Source of the DNA: Brucella anthropi ATCC 49188
Lineage (GTDB): Bacteria > Pseudomonadota > Alphaproteobacteria > Rhizobiales > Rhizobiaceae
DNA length: 64,000 bases
Reading direction: 5' to 3'
Assembly (NCBI RefSeq): GCF_000017405.1
Contig: NC_009668.1
Span: 1,791,001-1,855,000, forward strand
The translations under genes and the position numbers were made by a program. Within the stretch, counting starts at the first letter, position 1, and each line of letters starts with the position of its first letter. Shown here in pieces: positions 45,699 to 54,176 of the stretch. A model generated the notes under the pieces. That model saw only the letters and a list, made by a program, of their open reading frames with translations. It did no database searches and had not been told where the DNA came from.

Positions 45699-45855
45699 AC
45701 CGCTTCTACGCATGCCTCCCGAGCCTTTTGAGCTTGCTTCACGAGCCTTTGCGCGTTCAAATGCTGCCGCACCGCTGTTTAGAATCATCTGAAAAAGTCG
45801 ATACTGAACAACCCGTTGAAGGTCGGTCGCGTCGCAAGCAAGGGAATGCAGCCTC

Positions 45856-47454
45856 ATGAATACATACGGAAAACTATTTTCAGCCGCGCTGGTCGCGGCT
45901 GCGCTCAACAGCACGGCGGTCGGACAGGTCTTTGCCAAGACGTTGATCTATTGCTCCGAGGCATCTCCTGAAATGTTCGATGCGGCGCAAACGACATCCG
46001 GCGCCGTGTATGATGCGTCGGCGCGCAATGTGTCCAACGGACTTATCAAGATCAAGCGCGGCTCGACGGAACTGGAACCCGGCCTCGCGGAAAGCTGGGA
46101 CGTTTCTGCCGACGGCAAGGAATATACGTTTCACCTGCGAAAGGGCGTGAAGTTTCACACCACGAGTTTTTTCACTCCGACGCGTGAATTCAATGCAGAC
46201 GATGTGATCTTCACGTTCGACCGTCAGGGGAACAAGGATAATCCCTACTACAATCAGGGTACATGGCCGCAATTCGGAGCCTATTCCTTCCCGTCGCTGA
46301 TCGAGAAAATCGAAAAGATCGACGATCACACGGTCAAGTTTGTGCTGGCGCATCCCGAAGCGACGTTTATCTCGACGCTGTCGCTGACATTCGCCGTCAT
46401 TCAGTCCAAGGAATATGCCGACAAGCTGGTCGCCGAAGGCCGCATTGCGGAGTTCAGCCAGCAGCCAGTCGGAACCGGCCCTTATCAGTTTGTCGCCTAT
46501 CAGAAGGATAGCGCCATCCGCTATCAGGCCAATCCCGACTACTGGGCGGGCAAGCAGAAGATCGACAATCTCATCTTTGCGATCACGCCGGATGCGGCAG
46601 TGCGTTATCAGAAACTGAAGTCGGGCGAGTGCCATGTCATTGCCGCTCCCAATCCCGCCGATATTGCAGAGATGAAGAAAGACCCGGCCGTCGAAATGCT
46701 GCACAAGGAAGGTTTGAACCTGTCCTTCCTAGCCTACAACACCCAGCAAAAACCGTTTGACGATGTGCGTGTCCGCAAGGCGCTGAACATGGCAGTCAAC
46801 AAGGCTGCGATCATCGATGCGGTCTATCTCGGCTCTGCGGTCGCTTCGGTCAATCCGCTCCCGCCCAGTGTCTGGGGCTACAACAAGAACGTCAAGGACG
46901 ACGCTTACGATCCTGAACAGTCGCGCAAAATGCTCGATGAAGCAGGCGTCAAAGACCTGAAAATGAAGATCTGGGCCATGCCCGTGCAGCGGCCCTATAT
47001 GCCGAATGCGCGCCGTGCAGCCGAGCTCATTCAGTCCGACTTCGCCAAGGTGGGAGTAACGGCGGAAATCGTCACCTATGACTGGGGCGAATATCTCAAG
47101 CGTTCGCTGGATAAGGACCGCGATGGTGCCGTCATGCTTGGCTGGACCGGTGGCATTGCCGATCCCGACAACTTCCTCGCCGCACTTTTGAGCTGTCAGG
47201 CCATCGGTAGCGCCAATCGCGCAAACTGGTGCGATCAGGACTTCGAGAAGCTCATTCAGGCGGCCAAGCTGACCACCGATCAGGCCGAGCGCACCAAGCT
47301 CTACGAACAGGCGCAGGTCGTGTTCAAGGAACAGGCTCCCTGGCTGACCATTGCTCATCAGATTGTCGAGCAGCCGATCAGCAAGAAAGTCAAAGACTTC
47401 CGCATCGATCCCTTTGGCGGCTATCTGTTCGAAGATGTCGACATCGAAGAATAG
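45856..47454 (+). CDS. dipeptide/oligopeptide ABC transporter binding protein (DppA-like), orphan
   Basis: A 532-residue periplasmic binding protein of family 5. A signal peptide ends at VFAK (about residue 27). Visible family elements are TLIYCSEASPEMFDAAQ, ELEPGLAESWDVSADGKEYTFHLRKGVKFH and the Asp-containing AWxG-like segment LGWTGGIADPDNF that binds the peptide amino terminus in DppA. No permease or ATPase genes adjoin it, so it must work with a transporter encoded elsewhere. It starts with an ATG after AGGGAATGCAGCCTC. Brucella DppA proteins also take part in heme or peptide uptake, so several ligands are possible. Confidence 0.86.
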   Translation: MNTYGKLFSAALVAAALNSTAVGQVFAKTLIYCSEASPEMFDAAQTTSGAVYDASARNVSNGLIKIKRGSTELEPGLAESWDVSADGKEYTFHLRKGVKFHTTSFFTPTREFNADDVIFTFDRQGNKDNPYYNQGTWPQFGAYSFPSLIEKIEKIDDHTVKFVLAHPEATFISTLSLTFAVIQSKEYADKLVAEGRIAEFSQQPVGTGPYQFVAYQKDSAIRYQANPDYWAGKQKIDNLIFAITPDAAVRYQKLKSGECHVIAAPNPADIAEMKKDPAVEMLHKEGLNLSFLAYNTQQKPFDDVRVRKALNMAVNKAAIIDAVYLGSAVASVNPLPPSVWGYNKNVKDDAYDPEQSRKMLDEAGVKDLKMKIWAMPVQRPYMPNARRAAELIQSDFAKVGVTAEIVTYDWGEYLKRSLDKDRDGAVMLGWTGGIADPDNFLAALLSCQAIGSANRANWCDQDFEKLIQAAKLTTDQAERTKLYEQAQVVFKEQAPWLTIAHQIVEQPISKKVKDFRIDPFGGYLFEDVDIEE

Positions 47455-47507
47455 GCTTCGTCCTCCGCCGGTTTGATGACCGGTGATGAAATTCTGGGTA
47501 GCCGGCA

Positions 47508-47607
47508 TAGAGCATAATCCGACCGGAGTGAAACGAGGATCGATAAGATTATGCTTGAAATATAAGAGGTTAGAGCGCCGATCTGATTGAATCAGATCGG
47601 CACTCCA
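47508..47607. repeat. 100-base dispersed repeat, copy 1
   Basis: Begins TAGAGCATAATCCGACCGG and ends GATCGGCACTCC. Its first 49 bases are identical to the copy at 61282-61381, and the rest is similar apart from the last palindrome. It fills most of the gap between the DppA-like gene and pepT. Confidence 0.75.
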
Positions 47608-47678
47608 AACGCCCGCTATTCTTCTTTGGTTCTCGGATCAAATCCGGGCCGATTCCGACCAATAACCGAGAAAATATA

Positions 47679-48923
47679 ATGGATATCGTAGACCGCTTTC
47701 TAGCCTATACCCGCATCAACACGACCGCTGTGCCGAATGCAGGCAACCTCCCGTCGAGCGAGGGACAAACCGATCTCGCAAAGTTGCTCGCCAGCGAAAT
47801 GCGCGCCATGGGCATGGATGTTGAAGAGCGTGACCACTCGATCGTTGTCGGCACATTGCCTGCCAATGTCTCGAATGCCGATCAGCAGTTTCCGACGATT
47901 GCATGGGTCGCCCATCTCGATACGTCCGGCGAATATACGACCGATACCCGTGCTCATGTGGTCGATTATCGGGGCGGAGATATCCTGCTCAACGAAACGA
48001 CCGGTGCTGTCATGCGGCTTGCCGAGTTCCCGGAGCTGGAACGTTATGTCGGGGACCGGATCATCGTGACGGACGGCACCAGCCTGCTCGGCGCCGATAA
48101 CAAATCTGCCATTGCCGAGGTCATGCATGCCATGCAGATCCTGACCACGCATCCCGAAATCGAGCACGGCACGGTCAAGGTTGTTTTCGTTCCCGATGAG
48201 GAAATCGGATTGCTCGGAGCCAAGGCGCTCGACGTCGCGTCCCTGAACGCCGATTTCGCCTACACGCTCGATTGCTGTGCGGTTGGCGAGATCGTGTATG
48301 AGAACTGGAACGCCGGTGAATTCCGCCTCACCTTCAAAGGCCAGCCAGCCCATCCGATGTCGGCCAAGGGCAAGCTGCGCAATGCCATTCTCTACGCCCA
48401 GCAATTCATTGCCATGATGCCGGGCGGCGAACGTCCAGAATATACGGAAGGCACCGAAGGCTATTATTGGGCCAAGGGCATTCAAGGAACAGTAGCCGAG
48501 ACCAGCCTGATCATCGACATCCGCGATTTCACGAAGGACGGTTACGAAACACGTCGTGCATTCATCGAAAACCTCGCCGCAAGTTTCAACCAGCTTCATG
48601 GCGAGGGCACGGTTCATGTAGACTACAAGGCTGTCTACCGGAACGCTGCCGAGAGCCTGCAAGGCGAAAATCGCTATCCGGTCGTTCTTGCCCTTCAGGC
48701 CATGAAGGCAATAGGCGTGACACCGACACCGCTGCCGATGCGCGGCGGTTATGACGGTGCGGTGCTGTCCGAAAAAGGACTGCCATGCCCGAACCTGTTC
48801 TGCGGCGCGCACAACTTCCACTCGATTTACGAATTTCTGCCGGTCGGTTCGCTTAACAAAGCCTCCGAAATGGTCATCGAAATACTAAAGAGCGCACGGA
48901 TAACCGACAAAAGCATTGGTTGA
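47679..48923 (+). CDS. pepT: peptidase T (tripeptide aminopeptidase)
   Basis: A 414-residue M20B metallopeptidase that removes the N-terminal residue of tripeptides in the cytosol. Metal-binding and catalytic motifs are WVAHLDTSGEY (His and Asp), GADNKSAIAEVMHAM (bridging Asp), VPDEEIGLLGAKALD (catalytic Glu and metal Glu), LDCCAVG (Asp) and GAHNFHSIYEF (His). The dimerisation domain lies at about residues 205-320. The upstream DppA-like gene makes a small peptide-use group. A nine-base-stem terminator follows. Confidence 0.92.
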   Translation: MDIVDRFLAYTRINTTAVPNAGNLPSSEGQTDLAKLLASEMRAMGMDVEERDHSIVVGTLPANVSNADQQFPTIAWVAHLDTSGEYTTDTRAHVVDYRGGDILLNETTGAVMRLAEFPELERYVGDRIIVTDGTSLLGADNKSAIAEVMHAMQILTTHPEIEHGTVKVVFVPDEEIGLLGAKALDVASLNADFAYTLDCCAVGEIVYENWNAGEFRLTFKGQPAHPMSAKGKLRNAILYAQQFIAMMPGGERPEYTEGTEGYYWAKGIQGTVAETSLIIDIRDFTKDGYETRRAFIENLAASFNQLHGEGTVHVDYKAVYRNAAESLQGENRYPVVLALQAMKAIGVTPTPLPMRGGYDGAVLSEKGLPCPNLFCGAHNFHSIYEFLPVGSLNKASEMVIEILKSARITDKSIG

Positions 48924-48938
48924 TCCGACACAGACATT

Positions 48939-48967
48939 GAGGAGACGTGAATTCATCTCGTCTCCTC
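48939..48967 (+). terminator. stem-loop terminator after pepT
   Basis: GAGGAGACG (48939-48947) and CGTCTCCTC (48959-48967) form a perfect nine-base stem 15 bases after the pepT stop. The bases after it are GCTCTGTCT, a weak T-rich tail. Confidence 0.65.
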
Positions 48968-49010
48968 GCTCTGTCTATGCCTTCGGCCACCGGCAAAGCG
49001 GTTCTGTTTT

Positions 49011-49111
49011 AGAGCATTTCCTGTTTTGATTGAATCATTAGAAATGCTCTATCTGTTTGTTTTTACGCATGTCTCCCGAAACCGGTTCCCGCTTTCGGGA
49101 GACATGCTCTA
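49011..49111. repeat. dispersed palindromic repeat, inverted partner of 51520-51624
   Basis: Two joined palindromic units: AGAGCATTTCC...GGAAATGCTCT-like at 49011-49050 and GTCTCCCGAAA...TTTCGGGAGAC at 49070-49102, linked by ATCTGTTTGTTTTTACGCAT. The terminal CTCTA supplies the stop codon (TAG on the minus strand) of ggt. The same sequence recurs in reverse orientation at 51520-51624. Confidence 0.8.
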
Positions 49112-50848
49112 GTATCCTATTGCAGCACCAGCGACGGCACGGCTGTCGATAGCGCCGTAGTAGCGGTTGTCGCCGCCCTTTTCGATTGCTGCCATATCCT
49201 TGCCGCCGACAAGAATGCCAGCTGCCTCGCCCCAGACCGGCCAGTCAGCGTCTTCTCCGACCGTATAGCCCATGCCGGTCAGCAACCGGATCGTATCCGG
49301 CGAAAGCGCGTTCGCTTCCATATAGACCCGATCCGGCAGCCACTGGTGATGGATGCGCGGGGCATCGATAGCCTCCTGAATGTCCATGCCGTGATCGATG
49401 ACATTCATGATCGCCTCAAGCGTGATCGTGATGATGCGCGAACCGCCGGGGCTGCCGATGACCATGAACGGCTTACCATCCTTCGATACGATAGTCGGAC
49501 TCATTGAGGACAACGGTGACTTGCGCGGTTCGATGGCATTGGCTTCGCCTTGTATGAGACCATAGAGATTGGCCACGCCCGGCTTGATGGTGAAGTCGTC
49601 CATCTCGTTGTTGAGAAGAATTCCGGTGCCCTCAGCCACCTTGGCCGTGCCGAACGATCCGTTCAGCGTATAGGTCACGGCGACAGCATTGCCGTCCTTG
49701 TCCACGATGGAATAATGCGTGGTTTCGTTGGACTCCTTGAATTCAGCTGGCTTCAGCGCCTCGCTGACACCAGCGCGATAAGGGTCGATACGACTGCGAA
49801 TTTCTGCAGCATAGGCCTTGCTGGTGAGCTTCTCGATCGGATTGTCAACGAAATCAGGGTCGCCCAGCGCCGTGTTGCGGTCCACATAGGCGTGGCGCAT
49901 CGCTTCCACCATCAAACGCGTGGTTTCCGCGGAACCATAGCCCAGATAGGAAATCGGGTAGCCCTCAAGCACGTTCAGGATTTCACAGATGATCAGTCCG
50001 CCGGAAGAAGGCGGCGGCGATGAGACGATGTCATAGCCGCGATAGCTGCACTTGACCGGTTCCAGCTCACGGACCTTGTATTCTTCGAAATCAGCCTTGG
50101 CGAGAATGCCGCCATTCTCCTTGCTCGATTTGACAATCAGATTGGCGATATCGCCCTGATAGAAGGCCGATGGCCCCTTTTCCGAAATGGCCGAAAGCGA
50201 CTTTGCCAGATCCGGCTGGACAAGCTTCTCGCCCAACGGAATCGGTTTTCCGTCTTTCAGGAAGATTTTCGCCGCCGCCGGGTCTTTCGCCAGTCTTTCA
50301 TTGCCGTCAGCAAAGGAGAGAATATCGCCCAATTCAAGCGTAAAGCCATCCTTGGCAAGTTTCAGTGCCGGGTCGATCAGCTCCTCGCGCTTGCGGGTGC
50401 CATATTTTTCGCGTGCTTCCTCAAGGCCAGCCACCGTGCCCGGCACGCCGATGGCGAGATAGGTTTCAGTGCTGGCGCCTTCGACCGGCTTGCCATCCTT
50501 GTCCAGATACATGGTCTTGGTGGCGGCGAGCGGCGCACGCTCGCGAAAATCAAGAAAGGTGCTCTTGCCGTCCTTGAAGCGGATCGTCATGAAGCCACCC
50601 CCGCCGAGATTACCGGCAGTCGGATAGACAACCGCCAGTGCATAGCCGACAGCGACAGCCGCATCGACGGCATTGCCACCGTTCTTCAGCACATCGATAC
50701 CGACTTGCGACGCTAGATGCTGGGCCGTAACCACCATGCCGTTCTGGCCTTCTGCCGGCGCTGGTGATGCCGCGTAAGCCGAAGGCAGATGGCCTGCAAC
50801 GGCAATGACAGCGGCAAGGGAAAGCGATTTCAGTCTGTAATGCTGCAT
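49109..50848 (-). CDS. ggt: gamma-glutamyltransferase
   Basis: A 579-residue gamma-glutamyltranspeptidase, made as a precursor that cleaves itself before the nucleophilic threonine, Thr376 in NETTHYSIVDKDG. A signal peptide (residues 1 to about 26, ending SAYA) sends it to the periplasm. Further active-site elements are the NGG/FRERAP segment near residue 100 (Arg that binds the glutamyl carboxylate) and the lid SPLSSMSPT and GSPGGSRI oxyanion loop. It hydrolyses or transfers gamma-glutamyl groups from glutathione and similar peptides. GGGAGGAAAGAC stands before the ATG at 50848. Its stop codon is formed by the edge of a dispersed repeat. Confidence 0.93.
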   Translation of the reverse strand: MQHYRLKSLSLAAVIAVAGHLPSAYAASPAPAEGQNGMVVTAQHLASQVGIDVLKNGGNAVDAAVAVGYALAVVYPTAGNLGGGGFMTIRFKDGKSTFLDFRERAPLAATKTMYLDKDGKPVEGASTETYLAIGVPGTVAGLEEAREKYGTRKREELIDPALKLAKDGFTLELGDILSFADGNERLAKDPAAAKIFLKDGKPIPLGEKLVQPDLAKSLSAISEKGPSAFYQGDIANLIVKSSKENGGILAKADFEEYKVRELEPVKCSYRGYDIVSSPPPSSGGLIICEILNVLEGYPISYLGYGSAETTRLMVEAMRHAYVDRNTALGDPDFVDNPIEKLTSKAYAAEIRSRIDPYRAGVSEALKPAEFKESNETTHYSIVDKDGNAVAVTYTLNGSFGTAKVAEGTGILLNNEMDDFTIKPGVANLYGLIQGEANAIEPRKSPLSSMSPTIVSKDGKPFMVIGSPGGSRIITITLEAIMNVIDHGMDIQEAIDAPRIHHQWLPDRVYMEANALSPDTIRLLTGMGYTVGEDADWPVWGEAAGILVGGKDMAAIEKGGDNRYYGAIDSRAVAGAAIGY

Positions 50849-51114
50849 GTCTTTCCTCCCATGTGTTCTCCCGAATGGGAGTCCGACAACAACGTCCGCA
50901 ATATCTTGCGCAAAAGCAAGCGTGAGAATTTCTATCCAGCCGAACTTGCGAATAGAGCCTGGAGCGATAATAATGTGCAGTATTCGGTTCAGATGCTGCT
51001 GGAGTTGCAGCCGAACCCGAAGCCCTAGCCAGTTCCTTCCGGAACACTCTGGCCATTCGGGCTGTATTTCCATTCCATTTCTGATGATGCGATCTCACCA
51101 TGCAGGAGAAATCC

Positions 51115-51522
51115 ATGATCTATGCTCAATGCGCATGCGGAAATCTGACAGTAACACCCCACGGGCCACCGCAATTAACGGCACTGTGCCACTGCTTCGC
51201 CTGTCAGCGGAGAACAGGTTCGCCATTCAGTGCAAATGCCTTCTATGCGATAGGCTGCGTTGAAATTTCAGGCGCATCGACGGAATTCATTCGGACGGCG
51301 GAAAGTGGCCGCAAGGTCCGGATGCATTTTTGCCCGGCTTGCGGCTCGACCGTCTATTGGCTGCCTGATGCGGCCCCTTCCGTAATCGGCGTGGCGGTTG
51401 GCCTTTTTGCCGATCCGGCTTTTGCCCAGCCCACCCTATCTGTATTCGAGCAATCGAAGCATGAATGGGTGTTCCTTGATGAAACGATGGAGCACTTTCC
51501 ACGTTTGCCGGAAAACGACTAG
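51115..51522 (+). CDS. GFA family (glutathione-dependent formaldehyde-activating-like) zinc protein
   Basis: A 135-residue zinc protein of the GFA/CENP-V fold. Cysteine motifs are CACGN (about residues 6-10), CHCFACQRRTGSPF and FCPACGSTVYW. Proteins of this family were first described as catalysing glutathione-formaldehyde adduct formation, but many have unknown roles. AGGAG lies six bases before the ATG at 51115. It stands next to ggt on the opposite strand, and the pair is bracketed by inverted copies of a repeat. A glutathione-linked role is suggested by the neighbour but unproven. Its TAG stop is the first three bases of the repeat. Confidence 0.85.
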   Translation: MIYAQCACGNLTVTPHGPPQLTALCHCFACQRRTGSPFSANAFYAIGCVEISGASTEFIRTAESGRKVRMHFCPACGSTVYWLPDAAPSVIGVAVGLFADPAFAQPTLSVFEQSKHEWVFLDETMEHFPRLPEND

Positions 51523-51624
51523 AGCATGTCTCTCGAAAGTGGAAACCGGTTTCGGAATAAAGACATGCGTAAAAACAAACGGATAGAGCATTTCCTATGA
51601 TTCAATCAAAACAGGAAATGCTCT
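51520..51624. repeat. dispersed palindromic repeat, inverted partner of 49011-49111
   Basis: The reverse complement of this 105-base stretch nearly equals the repeat at 49011-49111 (shared TTTCCTGTTTTGATTGAATC and GTTTGTTTTTACGCATGTCT segments). Its first bases TAGAGCATG contain the stop of the GFA-family gene. Confidence 0.8.
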
Positions 51625-51677
51625 GGCGGTCTGCTTCCGACAGATCGTCAAACTATAACGATCATTCTTCTGGAACT

Positions 51678-52838
51678 TTACGCACCGGTCGTTGCCAGCG
51701 TTCGTAGCAGGGTTGAGAAAGTGAGGGAGCGGTTCGCGTCAGACTGGCTGTCGCTGACGCCGTCGTTTCGCGACAACGACTTGCGGACATTGCTCGGACT
51801 GTAGCCAAAATGCTGCGTGAATGCCCGCGTGAAATTGGCTGCCGTATCGAAGCCAAACAGCTGCGCGATGTCGGACACCCTGCGGTTTTCGGATGCATCC
51901 GCAAGCATCTCATGTGCTGCAAGCAAACGCTTCTGGCGAATATAGTTGAGTACCCCGCCCGAGCCTTCGAACAGCTGATAGAGATGTGTGCGTGAGATGG
52001 CGAGCTCCTTGCTCAGTGCATCGGGCGTGAGTTCACGGGACGTGAGATTTTTCTGGATGAAGCGTCTGGCCTTGGTCATCAACCCCAGAGAAGCCCCGAG
52101 AGACGCATTGTGTTCGCTCGCATCGTTTTCCTTTACCAAAGGGGCGATCGTGTCAAATACGATCTGGCGCAGGGCGTCGCGCAGCTCCGGCAGGTCTTCG
52201 CTTCTGATATGGTCAAGCCCCGCCTGGATCGTCGATACGAAGTCGATCAGCAGCTTGGCGCGATAGCCTCCGAGCGTCGCATTGTTGCACGCTTCCGGCA
52301 TACCGCCCAGACCGGCGAAATGATCGACCGGAATGATCAGCAGCACCACGTCCGTTGCCAGCGCACGACCGCGAAACGGATAGCCAAACGAACGGATATT
52401 GATCATGCCGGGCTCGTTTTCCGCCACACGATCATCCACCGCCGTCCATGTGCGACCGCTTCGCAGAAAACTGATCTGCCAGTGATCAATCGGGCTGAAA
52501 CGAACCTTTTCCGCTGTACGTTCATAGCTGAATGGAGGAACAGTCTGTTCTATCAGCAGCATGCCGCGCAGATCCCAGACTTTCTGGGTAACGGCAAAAC
52601 CGTCTTCGGCGTTCACACCATCCGGCATCCGCACATCATAGAGGGGAGCCACGTGCTGTTGCCATGTGGGAAACTGTGCGCGGGGTTCCAGCTCTTCGGT
52701 CGTAAAGACCAGCGGGGTCAGAATATTGGTGCTTCGGGCATCTTCTCCAAGGGGCGCGAGTGGAACGCGCACTGACTGGCGGCGCTCCACAAAATCGGGC
52801 TTCAGATCACGCGAGGCCTTGTCGCTCGGGGATGTCAC
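51678..52838 (-). CDS. AraC family regulator with PilZ-like RxxxR motif
   Basis: A 386-residue AraC-type regulator. The DNA-binding domain is C-terminal (about residues 255-355): NLTSRELTPDALSKELAISRTHLYQLFEGSGG, then RRVSDIAQLFGFDTAANFTRAFTQHFGYSPSNVRKS. The middle is a cupin-like AraC-binding-2 type domain. Near the N-terminus FVERRQSVRVPLAPLG carries R20-x-x-x-R24, the arginine pattern with which PilZ domains bind c-di-GMP. Sinorhizobium CuxR is an AraC-like activator that binds c-di-GMP in a PilZ-like way and controls an arabinose-polysaccharide cluster, and a similar cluster lies just downstream. GTG start with GGGAG five bases upstream. Orthology to CuxR is inferred. Confidence 0.78.
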   Translation of the reverse strand: MTSPSDKASRDLKPDFVERRQSVRVPLAPLGEDARSTNILTPLVFTTEELEPRAQFPTWQQHVAPLYDVRMPDGVNAEDGFAVTQKVWDLRGMLLIEQTVPPFSYERTAEKVRFSPIDHWQISFLRSGRTWTAVDDRVAENEPGMINIRSFGYPFRGRALATDVVLLIIPVDHFAGLGGMPEACNNATLGGYRAKLLIDFVSTIQAGLDHIRSEDLPELRDALRQIVFDTIAPLVKENDASEHNASLGASLGLMTKARRFIQKNLTSRELTPDALSKELAISRTHLYQLFEGSGGVLNYIRQKRLLAAHEMLADASENRRVSDIAQLFGFDTAANFTRAFTQHFGYSPSNVRKSLSRNDGVSDSQSDANRSLTFSTLLRTLATTGA

Positions 52839-53172
52839 GGCAACTCCCTAAACCAACCCGGAGGCTCGAGGCGCGGTAATGGCGACCCAAGCCCTGCGTT
52901 GATAGTAGCATTTGCACGTATAAAAACAAAATAAGCTGGAACACTATCAGCCACGTAACCGTTCAGACCGGTAGCCGACGTTTCCTCTTACGCGCCGACA
53001 ACCCCGCTTTCCCGGCCTTTTCCCAGATTTGGCCGGAAGTGTCGGAGCGCGCAAAACGGTCTCTGAAATGAGTTGATTGCATCCCATTTGATGAAAATTT
53101 TCAGGAAAATCCGGCCAGAATATTAAAACGCGTCCGATAGAAAGCACGGTAATAACAACCGGAGGCAATCGC
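52839..53172. promoter_or_regulatory. divergent region between AraC-type regulator and small secreted protein gene
   Basis: This 334-base gap contains no supported gene. It includes AT-rich stretches at about 52915-52935 and 53085-53130, a perfect palindrome GAAAATTTTC at 53093-53102, and the ribosome site GGAGG before 53173. Promoters for both flanking genes must lie here. Confidence 0.45.
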
Positions 53173-53478
53173 ATGAACAATGTATTTGCATATACTGTGC
53201 GCCGCGAAAGCTTGAAATGGGCTGCCGCTATTGTCGTTGGACTGTCCGCTTCATTATGCCTGACGGCAGGCGCCGAAGCCAAGGATGCCCGCAAGCAGAA
53301 AAGCGAAACGGTTTCCGTTTACCTCGTCAAGTACAAGGTGAATAGCCAAGCGCGCTACAACAAGCCTGCACCGGCCAAGGTCATCAGGGTTTCCGCCACG
53401 CAATATGCGGCCGGTACGCCCTATGTGTGCACGCCGAGCGGTTTCGGGCAGAAATCCCGCTGCTTCATCCGCGATTAG
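53173..53478 (+). CDS. small secreted protein of unknown function
   Basis: A 101-residue protein with a signal peptide (hydrophobic core AAAIVVGLSASLCLTAGAEA, about residues 17-36), so the mature protein is a basic 65-residue exported polypeptide. Two cysteines near the end (YVCTPSGFGQKSRCFIRD) may form a disulfide. GGAGG lies seven bases before the ATG, so it is truly translated. I recognise no family. It lies between the AraC-type regulator and the polysaccharide genes, and its TAG stop is the edge of a dispersed repeat. Confidence 0.65.
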   Translation: MNNVFAYTVRRESLKWAAAIVVGLSASLCLTAGAEAKDARKQKSETVSVYLVKYKVNSQARYNKPAPAKVIRVSATQYAAGTPYVCTPSGFGQKSRCFIRD

Positions 53479-53521
53479 AGCACAATCCGACCGGCGTGAA
53501 ACTGTTTTCGGAATGCGCTCC
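53476..53521. repeat. partial dispersed repeat
   Basis: TAGAGCACAATCCGACCGGCGTGAAAC resembles the first 27 bases of the 47508 and 61282 repeats; the remainder ends GGAATGCGCTCC. It overlaps the stop of the small secreted protein gene. Confidence 0.65.
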
Positions 53522-53582
53522 ATGGCATACCGGCTCGCAAGAACTCCATACAGATCAGCGAGCCGGCATGCTTGCCTGGCGA

Positions 53583-54101
53583 TTATCTCGCCTTGGCTTT
53601 CATGATTGCCAGCCCCTTACTGACACGGTCACCGCGCAGCAGCTTGGCGGCCTCATCGGTCGGGCGTGGCGGATTGTTGCGGAAGACATACCAGCTACCG
53701 CCCAGTGAGCGCTTCTGATAGATGACGCCATCTTTCTCGCGATGGAGAAAGCAGGTCGTATCGCTGCCGCCGCCCATCTTGTTGACCCAATAGGCCTGCA
53801 GGCAAAGCTTGCCGCGATTGGTGGCATACCAGCGCCCCTGCCCGTAAGACCACGCCCTGCCTTTCTGCGACCAGGCGATGAAACGATGTCTGTCGGCAGA
53901 GAAATAGCCGCCGCCATCCTTCCATTTCCATGACTTACCGGAATAGAGCGCCTCAAGCGCGTCGGCTGACAGCGGTGCAGCCGCCGCAGCCTTGATGGCG
54001 ATCGGGTCCTCGGTTTTCTGTTTCGGCGCCGCATCGGCAGCGCCTGCCAGAAGAAGTACGGACAGCGCCGCACTTACGGTTCTCAAACGGATCGAAAACA
54101 T
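53583..54101 (-). CDS. DUF995 secreted protein A
   Basis: A 172-residue exported protein of the DUF995 family. A signal peptide ends at ADAA (about residue 24). The domain shows the repeated aromatic pattern YSGKSWKWKDGGGYF, GRAWSYGQGRWYATNRGKLC and GVIYQKRSLGGSWYVF, which looks like beta-hairpins with exposed Trp/Tyr, and two conserved cysteines. A paralog is encoded at 55133-55702, with the GH26-like gene between. AGGA precedes the ATG at 54101. The family is found beside polysaccharide genes in Rhizobiales, which suggests binding of, or action on, the secreted glycan, but no activity is known. Confidence 0.78.
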   Translation of the reverse strand: MFSIRLRTVSAALSVLLLAGAADAAPKQKTEDPIAIKAAAAAPLSADALEALYSGKSWKWKDGGGYFSADRHRFIAWSQKGRAWSYGQGRWYATNRGKLCLQAYWVNKMGGGSDTTCFLHREKDGVIYQKRSLGGSWYVFRNNPPRPTDEAAKLLRGDRVSKGLAIMKAKAR

Positions 54102-54125
54102 TGTCGTATTCCTGTTCAGACGTTG

Positions 54126-54160
54126 GAGCATTTCCAGCAAAAGTGCGAAGCGGTTTTGCG
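54126..54160. repeat. partial dispersed repeat
   Basis: GGAGCATTTCCAGCAAAAGTGCG followed by AAGCGGTTTTGCG resembles the inner units of the repeats near 21990 and 25520. It fills the gap between the DUF995 A and GH26-like genes. Confidence 0.5.
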
Positions 54161-54176
54161 TGAGGTAAATGCGACA

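Noticed and set aside
49011..51624. A composite transposon or integron carrying ggt
   Set aside because: The bracketing repeats encode no transposase, lack target-site duplications that I can see, and occur elsewhere in the window as ordinary intergenic repeats.
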